Assembly (NCBI RefSeq): GCF_002093115.1
Contig: NZ_NAAD01000007.1
Coordinates: forward strand, 1-64,000
Length of the DNA: 64,000 nucleotides
Origin: Geothermobacter hydrogeniphilus
GTDB lineage: Bacteria; Desulfobacterota; Desulfuromonadia; Desulfuromonadales; Geothermobacteraceae
Reading direction: 5' to 3'
In this document: positions 27,158 through 35,637 of the stretch, piece by piece
How positions within the stretch are numbered: position 1 is the first letter of the stretch
How the letters are laid out: each line of letters starts with the position of its first letter
Made by a program: the position numbers and the translations under genes
Notes under the pieces: generated by a model
Told to the model about the DNA's origin: nothing
The model's input: only the letters and a program-made list of their open reading frames with translations
The model's database searches: none

Positions 27158-28501
27158 TCAGTCGTTCAGTTTTCGCTGGATGGTCTTGCGGTTGATGCCG
27201 AGCAGGGCGGCCGCCTGGACCTTGTTGCCGTTGCAGAGGCGCATGACATGCTGGATATAGTCGCGCTCCAGCTCCGCCAGGGGCTTGATGTCAGTCCAGC
27301 GGAACTGTTCGTCGGGTCGCAGGCTGTTGAGGATTTCCGCCGGCAGATCGGCGAGCCTGACCTTTCCCCGGTCGCAGAGATAGCTGCAGCGTTCGACCAG
27401 GTTCTGCAGTTCCCGCACGTTGCCGGGCCAGGCATAGTCGATCAGGGCGCGCAGGGCCTCGGGTTCGAATTCGAGCGGTCGGGTGCCGGAGAAACGTGCG
27501 ATGAATTCCTCAAGCAGGGCCGGAATGTCTTCGCGACGGCGGCGCAGCGGCGGTAGCGCGATCCGGAAGGTGGCGATGCGGTAATAGATATCTTCGCGGA
27601 ACAGCCCCTCGCGGGCGTCCTCCAGCAGGTTGCGGTTGGTAGCGGCCAGTACCCGCACGTCGAAGTCCCGCAGTTCGGAGCCGCCGATCGGCCGCACCTG
27701 ATGTTCCTGCAGGGCTCGCAGCAGCTTGGCCTGCAGCGGCAGGGGCATGTCGCCGATTTCATCCAGCAGCAGGGTGCCGCCCTGCGCTTCGAGGAACAGC
27801 CCGGGCTTCTCTTCGACGGCGCCGGTAAACGCGCCGCGCACATGGCCGAAGAGTTCGCTTTCGAGCAGTTCGCCGGGCAGCGCCGCGCAGTTGACGGCGA
27901 CGAAGGGACCGTTCCGGCGCGGCGAGGTGCGGTGGATCGCCCGGGCGACCAGTTCCTTGCCGGTGCCGGTCTCTCCTTCGATCAGCACGCCGCCCTCGGC
28001 GGGAGCGACCTTGTCGATCAGGGTCAGCACGCCGGCCATGGCGCTGCTGCGGCCCACCAGTTCGGGATGCGCCGCCCCCCGGGTCAGGCTCTCCTCCAGC
28101 TCGGCGACCCGGCGGCGCATGGCCAGTTCTCGTTCGGCGCGTTTGACGGTGATCAGCAGCTGCTCGGTCTTGAACGGTTTGATCAGGTAATCGTAGGCGC
28201 CGCGATCGATCAGCCGGACCGTGTCGTTGATGTCGCCGAAGGCGGTGATCAGGATCACGAACGGGGAGAATCCCGGGACATCCTTGACCCGTTCCAGCAG
28301 GGTGACGCCGTCCATCGACGGCATGCGGATGTCGCTGATGATCAGCTCGAAGGCTTGTTCGGCGAGGTGTTCGAGTGCCTGTTCGCCGTCTCCGGCTGTC
28401 GCTACGGCATAGCCCCGTTCACCGAGAATATCAGCAAGAAGTTCCCGCATCTGCGGCTGGTCGTCGACAATCAGGATGCGTAGTGGGGGCGGACTGGTCA
28501 T
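27158..28501 (-). CDS. Sigma-54-dependent response regulator (NtrC family)
   Basis: A 447-residue activator: receiver domain with acceptor D57 (LIISDIRMPS), AAA+ domain with Walker A GETGTGKE, the sigma-54 contact loop GAFTGA and LLLDEIGDMPL, and a Fis-type HTH at the C-terminus (NKVQAAALLGINRKTIQRKL). Overlaps its kinase gene by four bases. The adjacent sigma-54 promoter and palindrome in front of ccmE suggest that its target is the ccm operon; this is inference from position. Confidence 0.93.
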   Translation of the reverse strand: MTSPPPLRILIVDDQPQMRELLADILGERGYAVATAGDGEQALEHLAEQAFELIISDIRMPSMDGVTLLERVKDVPGFSPFVILITAFGDINDTVRLIDRGAYDYLIKPFKTEQLLITVKRAERELAMRRRVAELEESLTRGAAHPELVGRSSAMAGVLTLIDKVAPAEGGVLIEGETGTGKELVARAIHRTSPRRNGPFVAVNCAALPGELLESELFGHVRGAFTGAVEEKPGLFLEAQGGTLLLDEIGDMPLPLQAKLLRALQEHQVRPIGGSELRDFDVRVLAATNRNLLEDAREGLFREDIYYRIATFRIALPPLRRRREDIPALLEEFIARFSGTRPLEFEPEALRALIDYAWPGNVRELQNLVERCSYLCDRGKVRLADLPAEILNSLRPDEQFRWTDIKPLAELERDYIQHVMRLCNGNKVQAAALLGINRKTIQRKLND

Positions 28502-29961
28502 GCCTGGCTCCTCTCTTGCCTGAACGGAAAGGTCATGACAAAGCGGGCTCCCCCGCCCGCTCGGTCTTCGATGCGGATATCGCCGCCGTGATCCTCGACA
28601 ATGTTGGCTGTGATGTAGAGTCCGAGGCCGGTTCCTTCGCCGACATCCTTGGAGGTGAAGAAGGGTTCGAAGACCTTTTCCCGCAGTTGTTCGGGGATGC
28701 CGGGGCCATTGTCTTCGAAAACAACCTGGATACGTTTCTCCGTCAGGACCGAGGAAACCCGGATCCGGCCCTGCCCTTCAACCGCCTGAATCGCGTTGAG
28801 CATCAGGTTGACAAACAGCTGGCGCAGGGCATTGGTGTCGCCGGTCATGCTCGCCACCTGCAGGTCGAGTTCGAGGTCGACGGAAAAGTCGCGCTTTGGA
28901 AAGCGCATCCGGCACAGGCTCAGGGATTCCCGCAGCAGACCCTCCAGGTCGACCTCCTCCCAGCACTTGATATCCTGCCGCGAGAAGGCCAGCAGCCGCT
29001 CGATAAGCCCGGCGATCTGTTCGCTCTGATCAATGATCGATTCCAGGGCCCTGCGTCCGGGATCGTCCGCCGCCATCCGGCCCAGCAACTGTTCGGCACG
29101 GCCGATGATGACGTTGAGCGGGGTGCCGATTTCGTGCGCCATGCCCGAGGTGAGCTGGCCCACGGAGGCGAGTTTCTCCGCATGCCGCAGGCCCCGTTCC
29201 AGCTCCAGCTTCTGCTGGTAGAAATCCTCGCGGGAGCGGTACTGTTCTTCCAGGCTGACCGCCATCCGGTTCAATTCGTCCACCAGTTGATCGAGATCGG
29301 GCACGTTGCTCGGTTCGATCCGCAGCGCGAGGTTGCCGGTTCCGAGTCGGCGGGCGGCGACCGCCAGCTTCTGCAGCGGCTGGCTGATGTTCCAGCGGGT
29401 GATCAGGCTGATGACCACGCCCAGCCCGAGAATCAGGGCCAGGGTGAAAAAGAGGAAGCGACGGGTGAGCCCCGCCAGGGTCTGGTTGACCTGCCGCAGC
29501 GGCAGCACGACTTCCAGGGCGCCCTGGGGGGAGTTTCCGACTCCCCGGACCGGCACGATGATCGAAAAGAACTGTTCGGTGCCGGTTTCGATGATGTCCT
29601 CGCGGCCGTTCGCGCCGAGGACACTCAGATCGATCCGTTTATGGGGCAGGGCGAGGGGGTTGCATTCGGCACAGGCGACGCCGGTCGGGGCGCCGTCGCG
29701 GGTATAGAAGCGGAGCATGGGCGGCGGTTCCCATTCGCGCGGGGTGATGTCGGCGAGCAGCCGGTTCAGGTCGACAGCGGGGTCGCCGGGGTGGTAGCGG
29801 CGCAGCACTGCCGCCAGGGAACGGGCCATCAGCCGGGCTTCCGAGCGGACCCCGGCGAGCAGGTGGATTCTTTCATCCTGGATCGACACGTAGCCAAGCA
29901 CCGCGGACGCAACGGTGACCAGGGTGAACAGGTAAAGAAAGATCCGGGTAGCGATGCGCAT
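28498..29961 (-). CDS. Sensor histidine kinase with periplasmic CxxC-containing sensor domain
   Basis: A 487-residue kinase: helix 1 (about 5-26), a periplasmic region (27-170) carrying CAEC (C97, C100), helix 2 (171-189), HAMP, DHp with H276 in GMAHEIGTPLN, and HATPase (NLMLNAIQA, FEDNGPGIP, GTGLGLYI). The start at 29961 is chosen because the protein then opens with a basic residue and a membrane helix, after GAGGCACGCC. An upstream extension is possible in frame but has no domain. The Cys pair may sense redox state, heme or metal. Cognate partner: the overlapping NtrC-type regulator. Confidence 0.9.
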   Translation of the reverse strand: MRIATRIFLYLFTLVTVASAVLGYVSIQDERIHLLAGVRSEARLMARSLAAVLRRYHPGDPAVDLNRLLADITPREWEPPPMLRFYTRDGAPTGVACAECNPLALPHKRIDLSVLGANGREDIIETGTEQFFSIIVPVRGVGNSPQGALEVVLPLRQVNQTLAGLTRRFLFFTLALILGLGVVISLITRWNISQPLQKLAVAARRLGTGNLALRIEPSNVPDLDQLVDELNRMAVSLEEQYRSREDFYQQKLELERGLRHAEKLASVGQLTSGMAHEIGTPLNVIIGRAEQLLGRMAADDPGRRALESIIDQSEQIAGLIERLLAFSRQDIKCWEEVDLEGLLRESLSLCRMRFPKRDFSVDLELDLQVASMTGDTNALRQLFVNLMLNAIQAVEGQGRIRVSSVLTEKRIQVVFEDNGPGIPEQLREKVFEPFFTSKDVGEGTGLGLYITANIVEDHGGDIRIEDRAGGGARFVMTFPFRQERSQA

Positions 29962-30487
29962 CTGGCGTGCCTCGGCTGGATGGGAGGATTGCCTCTGTGG
30001 TGCCCGCGGGTATTTCAGGCCCGAAGTCGGCAGCTCGCGGCCGGGCAACGGTGCTGGTTGACCGGAGACGACCGCTGATTCAGAACTACGATAAACGCTG
30101 CCGGAGCCGACAGCAACAAGATCCTGTTCTGAATCGTCGGGAAATATGATTTTTTCGGAGACTTCAACGCTGCAGCCGCCGCTCAGGTGGACGCCGCACA
30201 GGAACATCAGTTCTCCGCGCCGCGGCGACTCGGCCTCTCCCGCCAGGCCCTGCGGAACAGGTTCAGGGAATACAGGTTTTACAGCATCTTTTTCAGGGCA
30301 TGGTACTCTTACCCTGTCCCCAGGCGTCTGCTGACTGCTGCCAAGGGACGCACGGATTCAGGTCATCGTCAAAAGAGTTTCGGGTATCCGGGGGGCTTAT
30401 ATCCGCTTTGTCCATGATGGACGGATCAAGCAGCGGGCAACACGATCCTTGCCCAGGTCAAAAACCGAGGGAAAAAGGGAGGTCAGG
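29962..30487. other. 526-bp region without a supported gene
   Basis: Lies between the divergently read kinase and the trans-sulfuration gene. Open frames here have no recognisable start site or domain. A relic CACGGATTCAGG near 30352-30363 matches the end of repeat A variants. It should hold promoters for both flanking genes; none stands out convincingly by eye. Confidence 0.5.
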
Positions 30488-31669
30488 ATGGCAGAGAACG
30501 GCAACAAAGGGTTTTCCACCCGCTGTATCCACGCAGGTGAATCTCTCGATGTGCAGGGCGGTATCCACCTGCCGCTCTACAATCATTCAACCTTCGCTTT
30601 TGAAAATACCGGGAAGCTGCTCGATGTGGTTGAGGGGCGCAACCCCGACGGCAATCTCTATACCCGTTATGGACTCAACCCGACCATTCGCGGGCTGGAG
30701 AAAAAATGTGCCTCTCTGGAAGGTGGAGAAGGCTGCCTGGCCTTCAGTTCGGGGATGGCGGCAGAGGCGGCGACCTTTCTTGCTCACTGCAACGCCGGGG
30801 ATCATATTATCTGTATCGGTGATGTCTACGGCGGGACCTACGACCTGCTCAACGAAAACCTGCCGACTCTTGGTATCGAGACAACCTTTGTTCTCGGACA
30901 TGAACTGGACGATTTGCCGCGGCAGTTTCGAGAGAAGACCCGGCTGGTCTTCTTTGAAACTCCGACCAACCCGAACCTCGAAGTCCTTGATATCCGCCGG
31001 ATCGCGGCGGTGGCCAAAACGCACGGCGCGCTGACCGTTGTCGATAACACCTTTGCCTCTCCGGTCAACCAGCAACCGCTTGAACGGGGTGCGGACATCG
31101 TGGTGCATAGCGCGACCAAGTATCTGGGCGGACACAGCGACCTGACAGGTGGCCTGGTGATCGCCAGCGCGGAGCTGCTGGCGCCGATCTGGGTTTGGCG
31201 CAAGAATCTTGGTCAGATGATGGCCCCGGAAGTCGCGTTCCTGCTGGCCCGCAGTCTGCGCACCCTGTCGGTGCGGGTGAAGGCGCAGAACCGTTCCGCG
31301 CAGCAGATTGCCGAGTTTCTGCAGCAGCAGTCATGTGTGCTGCGGGTCAACTATCCGGGCCTGAAAGACTTTGCCGGTCATGTGGTCGCCAGTGAACAGA
31401 TGAGCGGTTTCGGCGGCATGTTGAGTTTTGTTTTCGACGGTGATGCTGCCGCTACGGCGGCGGTGGTTGACCGGCTGCGACTCTTCTCCATTGCCGCCAG
31501 TCTCGGCGGAGTCGAAAGTCTGGTGACCCAGCCGATCACCACCACTCATTACGCCATGCTCCCCGAAGAGCGGGAGCGACGCGGCATTCCCGACGGCATG
31601 GTGCGGCTTTCCGTCGGACTGGAAGATGTCGAGGATTTGATCGCCGATCTGCGTCAGGCGCTGGGCTAG
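30488..31669 (+). CDS. PLP-dependent trans-sulfuration enzyme (methionine gamma-lyase / cystathionine gamma-synthase type)
   Basis: A 393-residue Cys/Met-metabolism PLP enzyme. Visible: FSTRCIHAGE start, YTRYGLNPT (the Tyr-x-Arg phosphate-binding loop), FSSGMAAEAA, and the PLP Lys in HSATKYLGGHSDLTGG. The sequence favours the gamma-lyase/gamma-synthase branch but does not decide between lyase and synthase. Lyase activity would release H2S or methanethiol (or the selenium analogues), of interest next to methyltransferase and selenoprotein genes. The start follows AAGGGAGGTCAGG. Followed by a strong hairpin. Confidence 0.9.
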   Translation: MAENGNKGFSTRCIHAGESLDVQGGIHLPLYNHSTFAFENTGKLLDVVEGRNPDGNLYTRYGLNPTIRGLEKKCASLEGGEGCLAFSSGMAAEAATFLAHCNAGDHIICIGDVYGGTYDLLNENLPTLGIETTFVLGHELDDLPRQFREKTRLVFFETPTNPNLEVLDIRRIAAVAKTHGALTVVDNTFASPVNQQPLERGADIVVHSATKYLGGHSDLTGGLVIASAELLAPIWVWRKNLGQMMAPEVAFLLARSLRTLSVRVKAQNRSAQQIAEFLQQQSCVLRVNYPGLKDFAGHVVASEQMSGFGGMLSFVFDGDAAATAAVVDRLRLFSIAASLGGVESLVTQPITTTHYAMLPEERERRGIPDGMVRLSVGLEDVEDLIADLRQALG

Positions 31670-31687
31670 GGTTTTAGACTGGGAATG

Positions 31688-31715
31688 AATACCCCGCAGC
31701 TTGCTGCGGGGTATT
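31688..31715. terminator. Strong perfect hairpin between convergent genes
   Basis: A perfect inverted repeat: arm AATACCCCGCAG, loop CTTG, and the complementary arm. It sits 19 bp after the PLP enzyme stop and 29 bp from the end of the convergent DJ-1 frame. There is no U-tract on either side, so it may act as an RNA 3' stabiliser or Rho-assisted terminator rather than a classic intrinsic one. Confidence 0.6.
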
Positions 31716-31743
31716 GGGTCAAACTCTTGCCCCGAGATGGACT

Positions 31744-32351
31744 TTATCTTGTCCCGACCATGAATTTTTCAACCTCTTTGACCTCATCATGGCCAATCAC
31801 GGATTCCAATAGCAACAGAGCAACCTCAATGGACTGGGCTGGACCGGCGCAGGAAATAATGCGATTTGAGACTTCAATAGGTCCCGGAGTGGGTACGCAG
31901 CCGAGATCACGTAATCGTCCTAGGTTGTCATGGTTACGGCTGAAAGCGTAGCTGGTTGCTTTTTCTCCTTGCAACAACCCGGCTTCTGCAACAGGCAACA
32001 CGCCGACGCACATGGTGGCTCTGGTTCCACCATGTGCATGGATGGCCCTGGCCAGATCGTGCAATGGCTGGCAGTAGGCCTCATCAAACGAAAACCTCCG
32101 GGAACAGCCAAGGCGGCGTAATCCTGAGCTTTGACCTCAGTCACCAGCAGATCAGTTTTTATCTGCAATCCAAACCTGCCGTTGACCACGGGGTGTAACC
32201 CCGTAATGACAACCTCAACCTTTGACAGGTGCTCACGGTATTCTGTCCAGCCGCAGACTGACAGCACAGAAACCGCTTCCAGATCCTCGAATCCTTCACC
32301 GAGGAAAAGCAGAACTTTTTTACGGACACATTTTACCTCGTTTGATTCCAA
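31744..32351 (-). pseudogene. DJ-1/PfpI family gene disrupted by a frameshift
   Basis: The first part (32351 to about 32085) reads KKVLLFLGEGFEDLEAVSVL...YAALAVPGGF, the N-terminal half of a DJ-1/ThiJ protein including the nucleophile-elbow Glu. The second part, in another frame from about 32095 to 31744, reads FDEAYCQPLHDLARAIHAHGG...MCVGVLPVAEAGLL...CAGPAQSIEVALLLLE, with the conserved Cys. The two join where the family has GGFxxxxFxEAY, so several bases appear to be missing together with the frame change. Either a real decay event or a sequencing error. It is the last gene of the metalloid-type operon, 56 bp after the selenoprotein. Confidence 0.75.
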
Positions 32352-32407
32352 CGGCTTGGTTCATTGGAGCGCGCTTTATGCTTCAACTGAAGCATCGTTT
32401 ACACGCC

Positions 32408-33427
32408 TCAGGTTTTCCCCGGAGCAGGTTCCGGGGCCTTCTCTTCGGCGGAAGGATCTGTTGGCTCAACCTCCCCGATTTTGCCTTCGAACAGGGCGCG
32501 GGTTTTAAAGGCGTTGACGGTCATGGCGATGGCCGCCACTTCTTTCAGTTCTTCGTTTGAGGCTCCGGCTTGCCCCGCAACTGCGAGGCCGAAATCCGTT
32601 CAGGGATCGCATCCGGCGGCCAGGGCAGCCCCCAGGGCAACCAGTTGTTTGGTTTTGTGGTTGAGGTGGCCGGGGGCCAGGGCGGCGTCCATGAAGGTTT
32701 GAAACTTGGCCAGTGGGTCACTCATCTCAATCTCCTCGTTGGGGTCAAGATCCCAACTTTCAGGGGCCGGTTCTTTTTTTAAGGTGACGCAAAACAGATC
32801 TCGAGGCAGGCTCCCTTCTTCCAGGCGTTTGATGTCCAGTATCTTATACCCTTTGGATAGCCTGCGGATTTTTCCCTCAGAAAAGAAATGAACGACGAAG
32901 TCACCGATTTCATACATCTCTTCCTGCAGATGGGTTCCCGAGCGAAAATGTTTATCAAAGCTGCTGCGAACCGAGTAGGCGGCCAATCCTCCAGGCTTGA
33001 GAATGCGGTGAGTTTCTTGCAGGATATAAGCAATTTCGACGGTGGAAAATTTCATGCAGAGCAACATGTGCGAGTAGCAGGCGTCGAAAGATGCGTCGGC
33101 GAACGGGAGTGGTTCGCGCAGATCATGGGCGAGTGCACGAATGTGTTTGGACAAATCAACCTTTGCGGCTTTTTCATTGACCTGCGAGACCGCAGCTTCA
33201 GAATAGTCCAGAGCGGTTACGTCAAAGCCGTTTTGAGCAAACAGAAAACTGTCCCGTCCCTGACCACAACCTAGTTCCAGCAGCGAGTTTACGCCTGACT
33301 GTCTGAAATGTTCCAGAGCATCCTGGGCGAACCGACTCGGCTCATCACCGAAGAACATCTCTGCCCTGGTAAAAACTTCATCCCAGTGAGCTCGTTGCTC
33401 GATATTTGCTTCAGGTTCAGGCTTCAT
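32408..33427 (-). CDS. SAM methyltransferase continuous with a selenocysteine CMD/AhpD-like domain (CxxU)
   Basis: One 339-residue frame read through an in-frame TGA (32600-32602). Residues about 1-225 are a class I methyltransferase (LLELGCGQGRDSFLFAQNGFDVTALDYS, later DASFDACYSHM, ILKPGGLAAYSVRS). Residues 235-339 are a carboxymuconolactone decarboxylase/AhpD-like fold: KTKQLVALGAALAAGCDPU, then TDFGLAVAGQAGASNEELKE and AMTVNAF. C273-D-P-U276 replaces the redox CxxC of AhpD. The His that usually follows is absent. A SECIS-like hairpin follows the UGA. An internal ATG at 32725 has its own GAGGAG site, so a separate 105-residue CMD selenoprotein may also be made. Overlaps the upstream methyltransferase by four bases. 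Confidence 0.85.
32573..32602 (-). promoter_or_regulatory. SECIS hairpin of the methyltransferase-CMD gene
   Basis: Minus strand: UGA (32602-32600), 11 nt, then stem CCTCGC/GCGGGG (one U-G pair) with an AGUU loop (32588-32573). A further GGC/GCC pairing outside the stem is possible. Position and loop G/U fit a bacterial SECIS. Confidence 0.7.
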
Positions 33428-34014
33428 TGCCTCTCCTTTTCCGGTACCCTCTCAAACAGCAGGCCATAATGATAGGGCGGCAGATCAACGAGGCCCGGTG
33501 GCAACAGTTGGAACCCGGCAGCTTCAGCCCAGACTTGACATTGCTCAGGTCGGGGACGAATCTCCATCGACGGGCCACGCGGTGTGGTTGGATCATAATT
33601 CCAGTGGATGATGGCCAGCCTGCCGTGCGGAGCCAGAATACGCAGAGCCTCATTCAGCAAGAGTTCGGGCTGCTCGGCATGCAGGATATTAAAAAGCATG
33701 ACATAGTCGATACTGCTGTCGGCCAGCCCCGTTCCTTCTTTTATGAAGTCTCGTAACAAGGTCTGCAGGTTGTCAAGATTTGTCTGTTGCGCCTTTTGCG
33801 CGGTAACGGTGACCATCTCGGCATCGATGTCGATGGCGTAAACACGTCCAGAAATCATTTGTGCTGCAGGAATGGAAAAGGTCCCGTAGCCGCAACCGAA
33901 TTCGACCACAGACCCTGCAGTTGATGACAGTCCGAGTTTTTCAAGAATCTTCTCAGGGTTGAAAAAGCCGGTCCATATTTCTTCATCTGGCATACCGCTT
34001 TCCCTGGTTTTCAT
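33424..34014 (-). CDS. Class I SAM-dependent methyltransferase
   Basis: A 196-residue methyltransferase: motif I VVEFGCGYGTFSIPAA, motif II VYAIDIDAEMV, IDYVMLFNILHAEQPELLLNEALRILAPHGRLAIIHW. The UbiE/ArsM-like arrangement is clear, but only two cysteines are visible (in GCGYG and EQCQ), fewer than the conserved set of arsenite methyltransferases, so ArsM is not claimed. Overlaps both neighbours by four bases (phosphorylase upstream, methyltransferase-CMD downstream), implying a tightly co-translated set. Confidence 0.88.
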   Translation of the reverse strand: MKTRESGMPDEEIWTGFFNPEKILEKLGLSSTAGSVVEFGCGYGTFSIPAAQMISGRVYAIDIDAEMVTVTAQKAQQTNLDNLQTLLRDFIKEGTGLADSSIDYVMLFNILHAEQPELLLNEALRILAPHGRLAIIHWNYDPTTPRGPSMEIRPRPEQCQVWAEAAGFQLLPPGLVDLPPYHYGLLFERVPEKERQ

Positions 34015-34832
34015 CGGCCACCACCCTGCTCAAGAGCTTCTTTCAGCGCGTCCATACAGCACTCAATGATCTTGTAATTGATATCCTCCGGTCCTTTGTG
34101 AAAGTCATTGTCACCGGTGGCCATGGTGTTGGTCACATGCAGCAGTGAGGCAATTTCAACCTGCTTGACCTGAGCCAGAGCCAGCAGCGCCGCAGCCTCC
34201 ATCTCCACGGTCTGTACCCCGGTGGCACGGTGCTGCTCGATCTGCGATGCGGTTTCCCGATAGGGCGCATCCGTGGTCCAGGTTGTTCCACGACAGACTG
34301 GCAAACCGCAGTTCTTCACATGACGAACCAGAATCTCGGGGAGAAAACCATCTGCTTCCACCGAGGGAGCGGGCGGCAGGTAGTGGTAGGATGTGCCTTC
34401 ATCGCGAATTGCTCGGTCAGGAATCATCATATAGGGTGGTGACATTTGGGTACCGATTGATCCTGCGGAGCTGTAACCGATCAGGTGCCGGCAGCCGCAG
34501 GCGATCAACTGCTCACAGACCAGCACTGCAAAAGACGCCCCGACCGTGCCGCCGATCAGTCCCATTTCGAAACCGTCCTGTTCCAGAATCAGCAGCGATG
34601 TGTGAAAACAGGGCCAGTCTGGACTGGTGCTCGCGGCGAAACGTTTCTGCGCCACCGCAATCAGTTCGCCGTCGAAATCGAGAAGGCAGCAGGCCGGGAT
34701 TTTTGCTTGCCTCTCCCCCTTCATCGAAGACGCCCGGGCAAGCAGCTTCTCCGGCAGGAAAACCGAGGGGTCGGCCGTCTGGTGGGAAAATATCGGGAGA
34801 TTGCGCAACGTTTTTTCCGAAATGTTTTTCAT
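34011..34832 (-). CDS. Nucleoside phosphorylase-like protein (PNP/UDP family)
   Basis: A 273-residue protein of the purine-nucleoside/uridine phosphorylase superfamily: GLIGGTVGASFAVLVCEQLIACGCRHLIGYSSAGSIG (phosphate/ribose-binding glycine segments), YRETASQIEQHRATGVQTVEMEAAALLALA (the VEMEAA ribose-binding motif). It could cleave a modified nucleoside, e.g. one made from SAM-derived adenosyl conjugates. That would fit a pathway with methyltransferases, as arsenosugar-type clusters pair these families, but no radical SAM ArsS gene is present here. Starts 29 bp after the arsR stop. Confidence 0.85.
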   Translation of the reverse strand: MKNISEKTLRNLPIFSHQTADPSVFLPEKLLARASSMKGERQAKIPACCLLDFDGELIAVAQKRFAASTSPDWPCFHTSLLILEQDGFEMGLIGGTVGASFAVLVCEQLIACGCRHLIGYSSAGSIGTQMSPPYMMIPDRAIRDEGTSYHYLPPAPSVEADGFLPEILVRHVKNCGLPVCRGTTWTTDAPYRETASQIEQHRATGVQTVEMEAAALLALAQVKQVEIASLLHVTNTMATGDNDFHKGPEDINYKIIECCMDALKEALEQGGGR

Positions 34833-34861
34833 CGGCCCGGCTCCGTCAGGGCTGCCCTGTT

Positions 34862-35242
34862 TCAGGTTTTTTCAATAAACGCCACATCCCCCTGAATCGC
34901 TTCAAACAGGCGCGGCTTGGCCAGGGAATAATAGGACATGCGACCGTCGGTGCGGTGGTTGAGCAGCCCCTGCTGGCGCAGCTGTTTCAGCTGCTGACTG
35001 GTCGCCGGCATGGAGAGGCCGAGGATGTGGGCGAGGTCGCAGACGCAGAGTTCTCCCTTGCCGAGGGCGAAGAGGATCTTCAGTCGGACGGGACTGCCGA
35101 GCAGTTTGTAAAATTCGGCCAGGTTCTGCAGTTCGGTCTCGGTGACCAGGGAATCCTGAATCTCCCTGATCAGTTCTTCATTGAAGCAGGTGACCTTGCA
35201 GGGTGTTTCGGCGGCGTCGGTTGGCTGCGGTTTTTTGCTCAT
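34862..35242 (-). CDS. ArsR/SmtB-family metal(loid)-responsive repressor
   Basis: A 126-residue winged-helix repressor. The metal site in the first long helix is ELCVCDLAHIL, the As(III)/Sb(III)-type CxC motif, followed by the recognition helix SMPATSQQLKQLRQQG. An N-terminal extension carries CKVTCFNEEL, reminiscent of the CadC/ZiaR N-terminal Cys ligands, so a soft metal such as Cd/Pb/Hg is also possible. It is inside the operon it presumably controls via the palindrome at 37513-37544. Confidence 0.92.
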   Translation of the reverse strand: MSKKPQPTDAAETPCKVTCFNEELIREIQDSLVTETELQNLAEFYKLLGSPVRLKILFALGKGELCVCDLAHILGLSMPATSQQLKQLRQQGLLNHRTDGRMSYYSLAKPRLFEAIQGDVAFIEKT

Positions 35243-35637
35243 CGGTTCAATATCTCGACTTCCCTGGCCTGCAGCAGGTATCCCGGTCCGGAGGGGGCCA
35301 TTTCTCCGCTGACCACAACGTCGGTTTTCAGCTCAGGCAACTCTTTCTCCTGAGAATGCACCGTAACGAATTTTGTCGCACAGCTCAATTGCCCGCAACC
35401 ACGATATTCGCGGATGTCGATCAGGACAAAGGTCTGCCGGGCAGGAGAAGTGCGGGCAACGATGCCCCGTACCTTGATCTCTCCACGATAGGCTCCGGGA
35501 TCGGCGGCGACGCTGTTGACGTTCAGGGCGTCTTTCGGCGCCGATTTCTCGAACCAGCACCAGCCGGTCGACACTGAAATCGTACCTGCAATGGCCAGGA
35601 AAACCAGAGTCTTCATGGCACCCCTGGAATTTTTCAT
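35239..35637 (-). CDS. Small exported OB-fold-like protein
   Basis: A 132-residue protein with an N-terminal hydrophobic signal (about 8-26) and a beta-rich domain (YRGEIKVRGIVARTSPARQTFVLIDIREYRGCGQLSCATKFVTVHSQ), like OB-fold/tRNA-anticodon-type strands, with a Cys pair GCGQLSC. It is sandwiched between the ABC ATPase and ArsR with four-base overlaps on both sides, so it probably works with the transporter as a periplasmic metal-binding or adaptor protein. I do not recognise a named family. Confidence 0.7.
   Translation of the reverse strand: MKNSRGAMKTLVFLAIAGTISVSTGWCWFEKSAPKDALNVNSVAADPGAYRGEIKVRGIVARTSPARQTFVLIDIREYRGCGQLSCATKFVTVHSQEKELPELKTDVVVSGEMAPSGPGYLLQAREVEILNR

Noticed and set aside
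32060-32100. Break in the DJ-1 frame as another selenocysteine site
   Set aside because: The two halves are in different reading frames, so recoding of UGA cannot join them.
33424-34014. Calling the methyltransferase ArsM (arsenite methyltransferase)
   Set aside because: Only two cysteines are visible, lacking the conserved set that binds As(III); kept as a general SAM methyltransferase.
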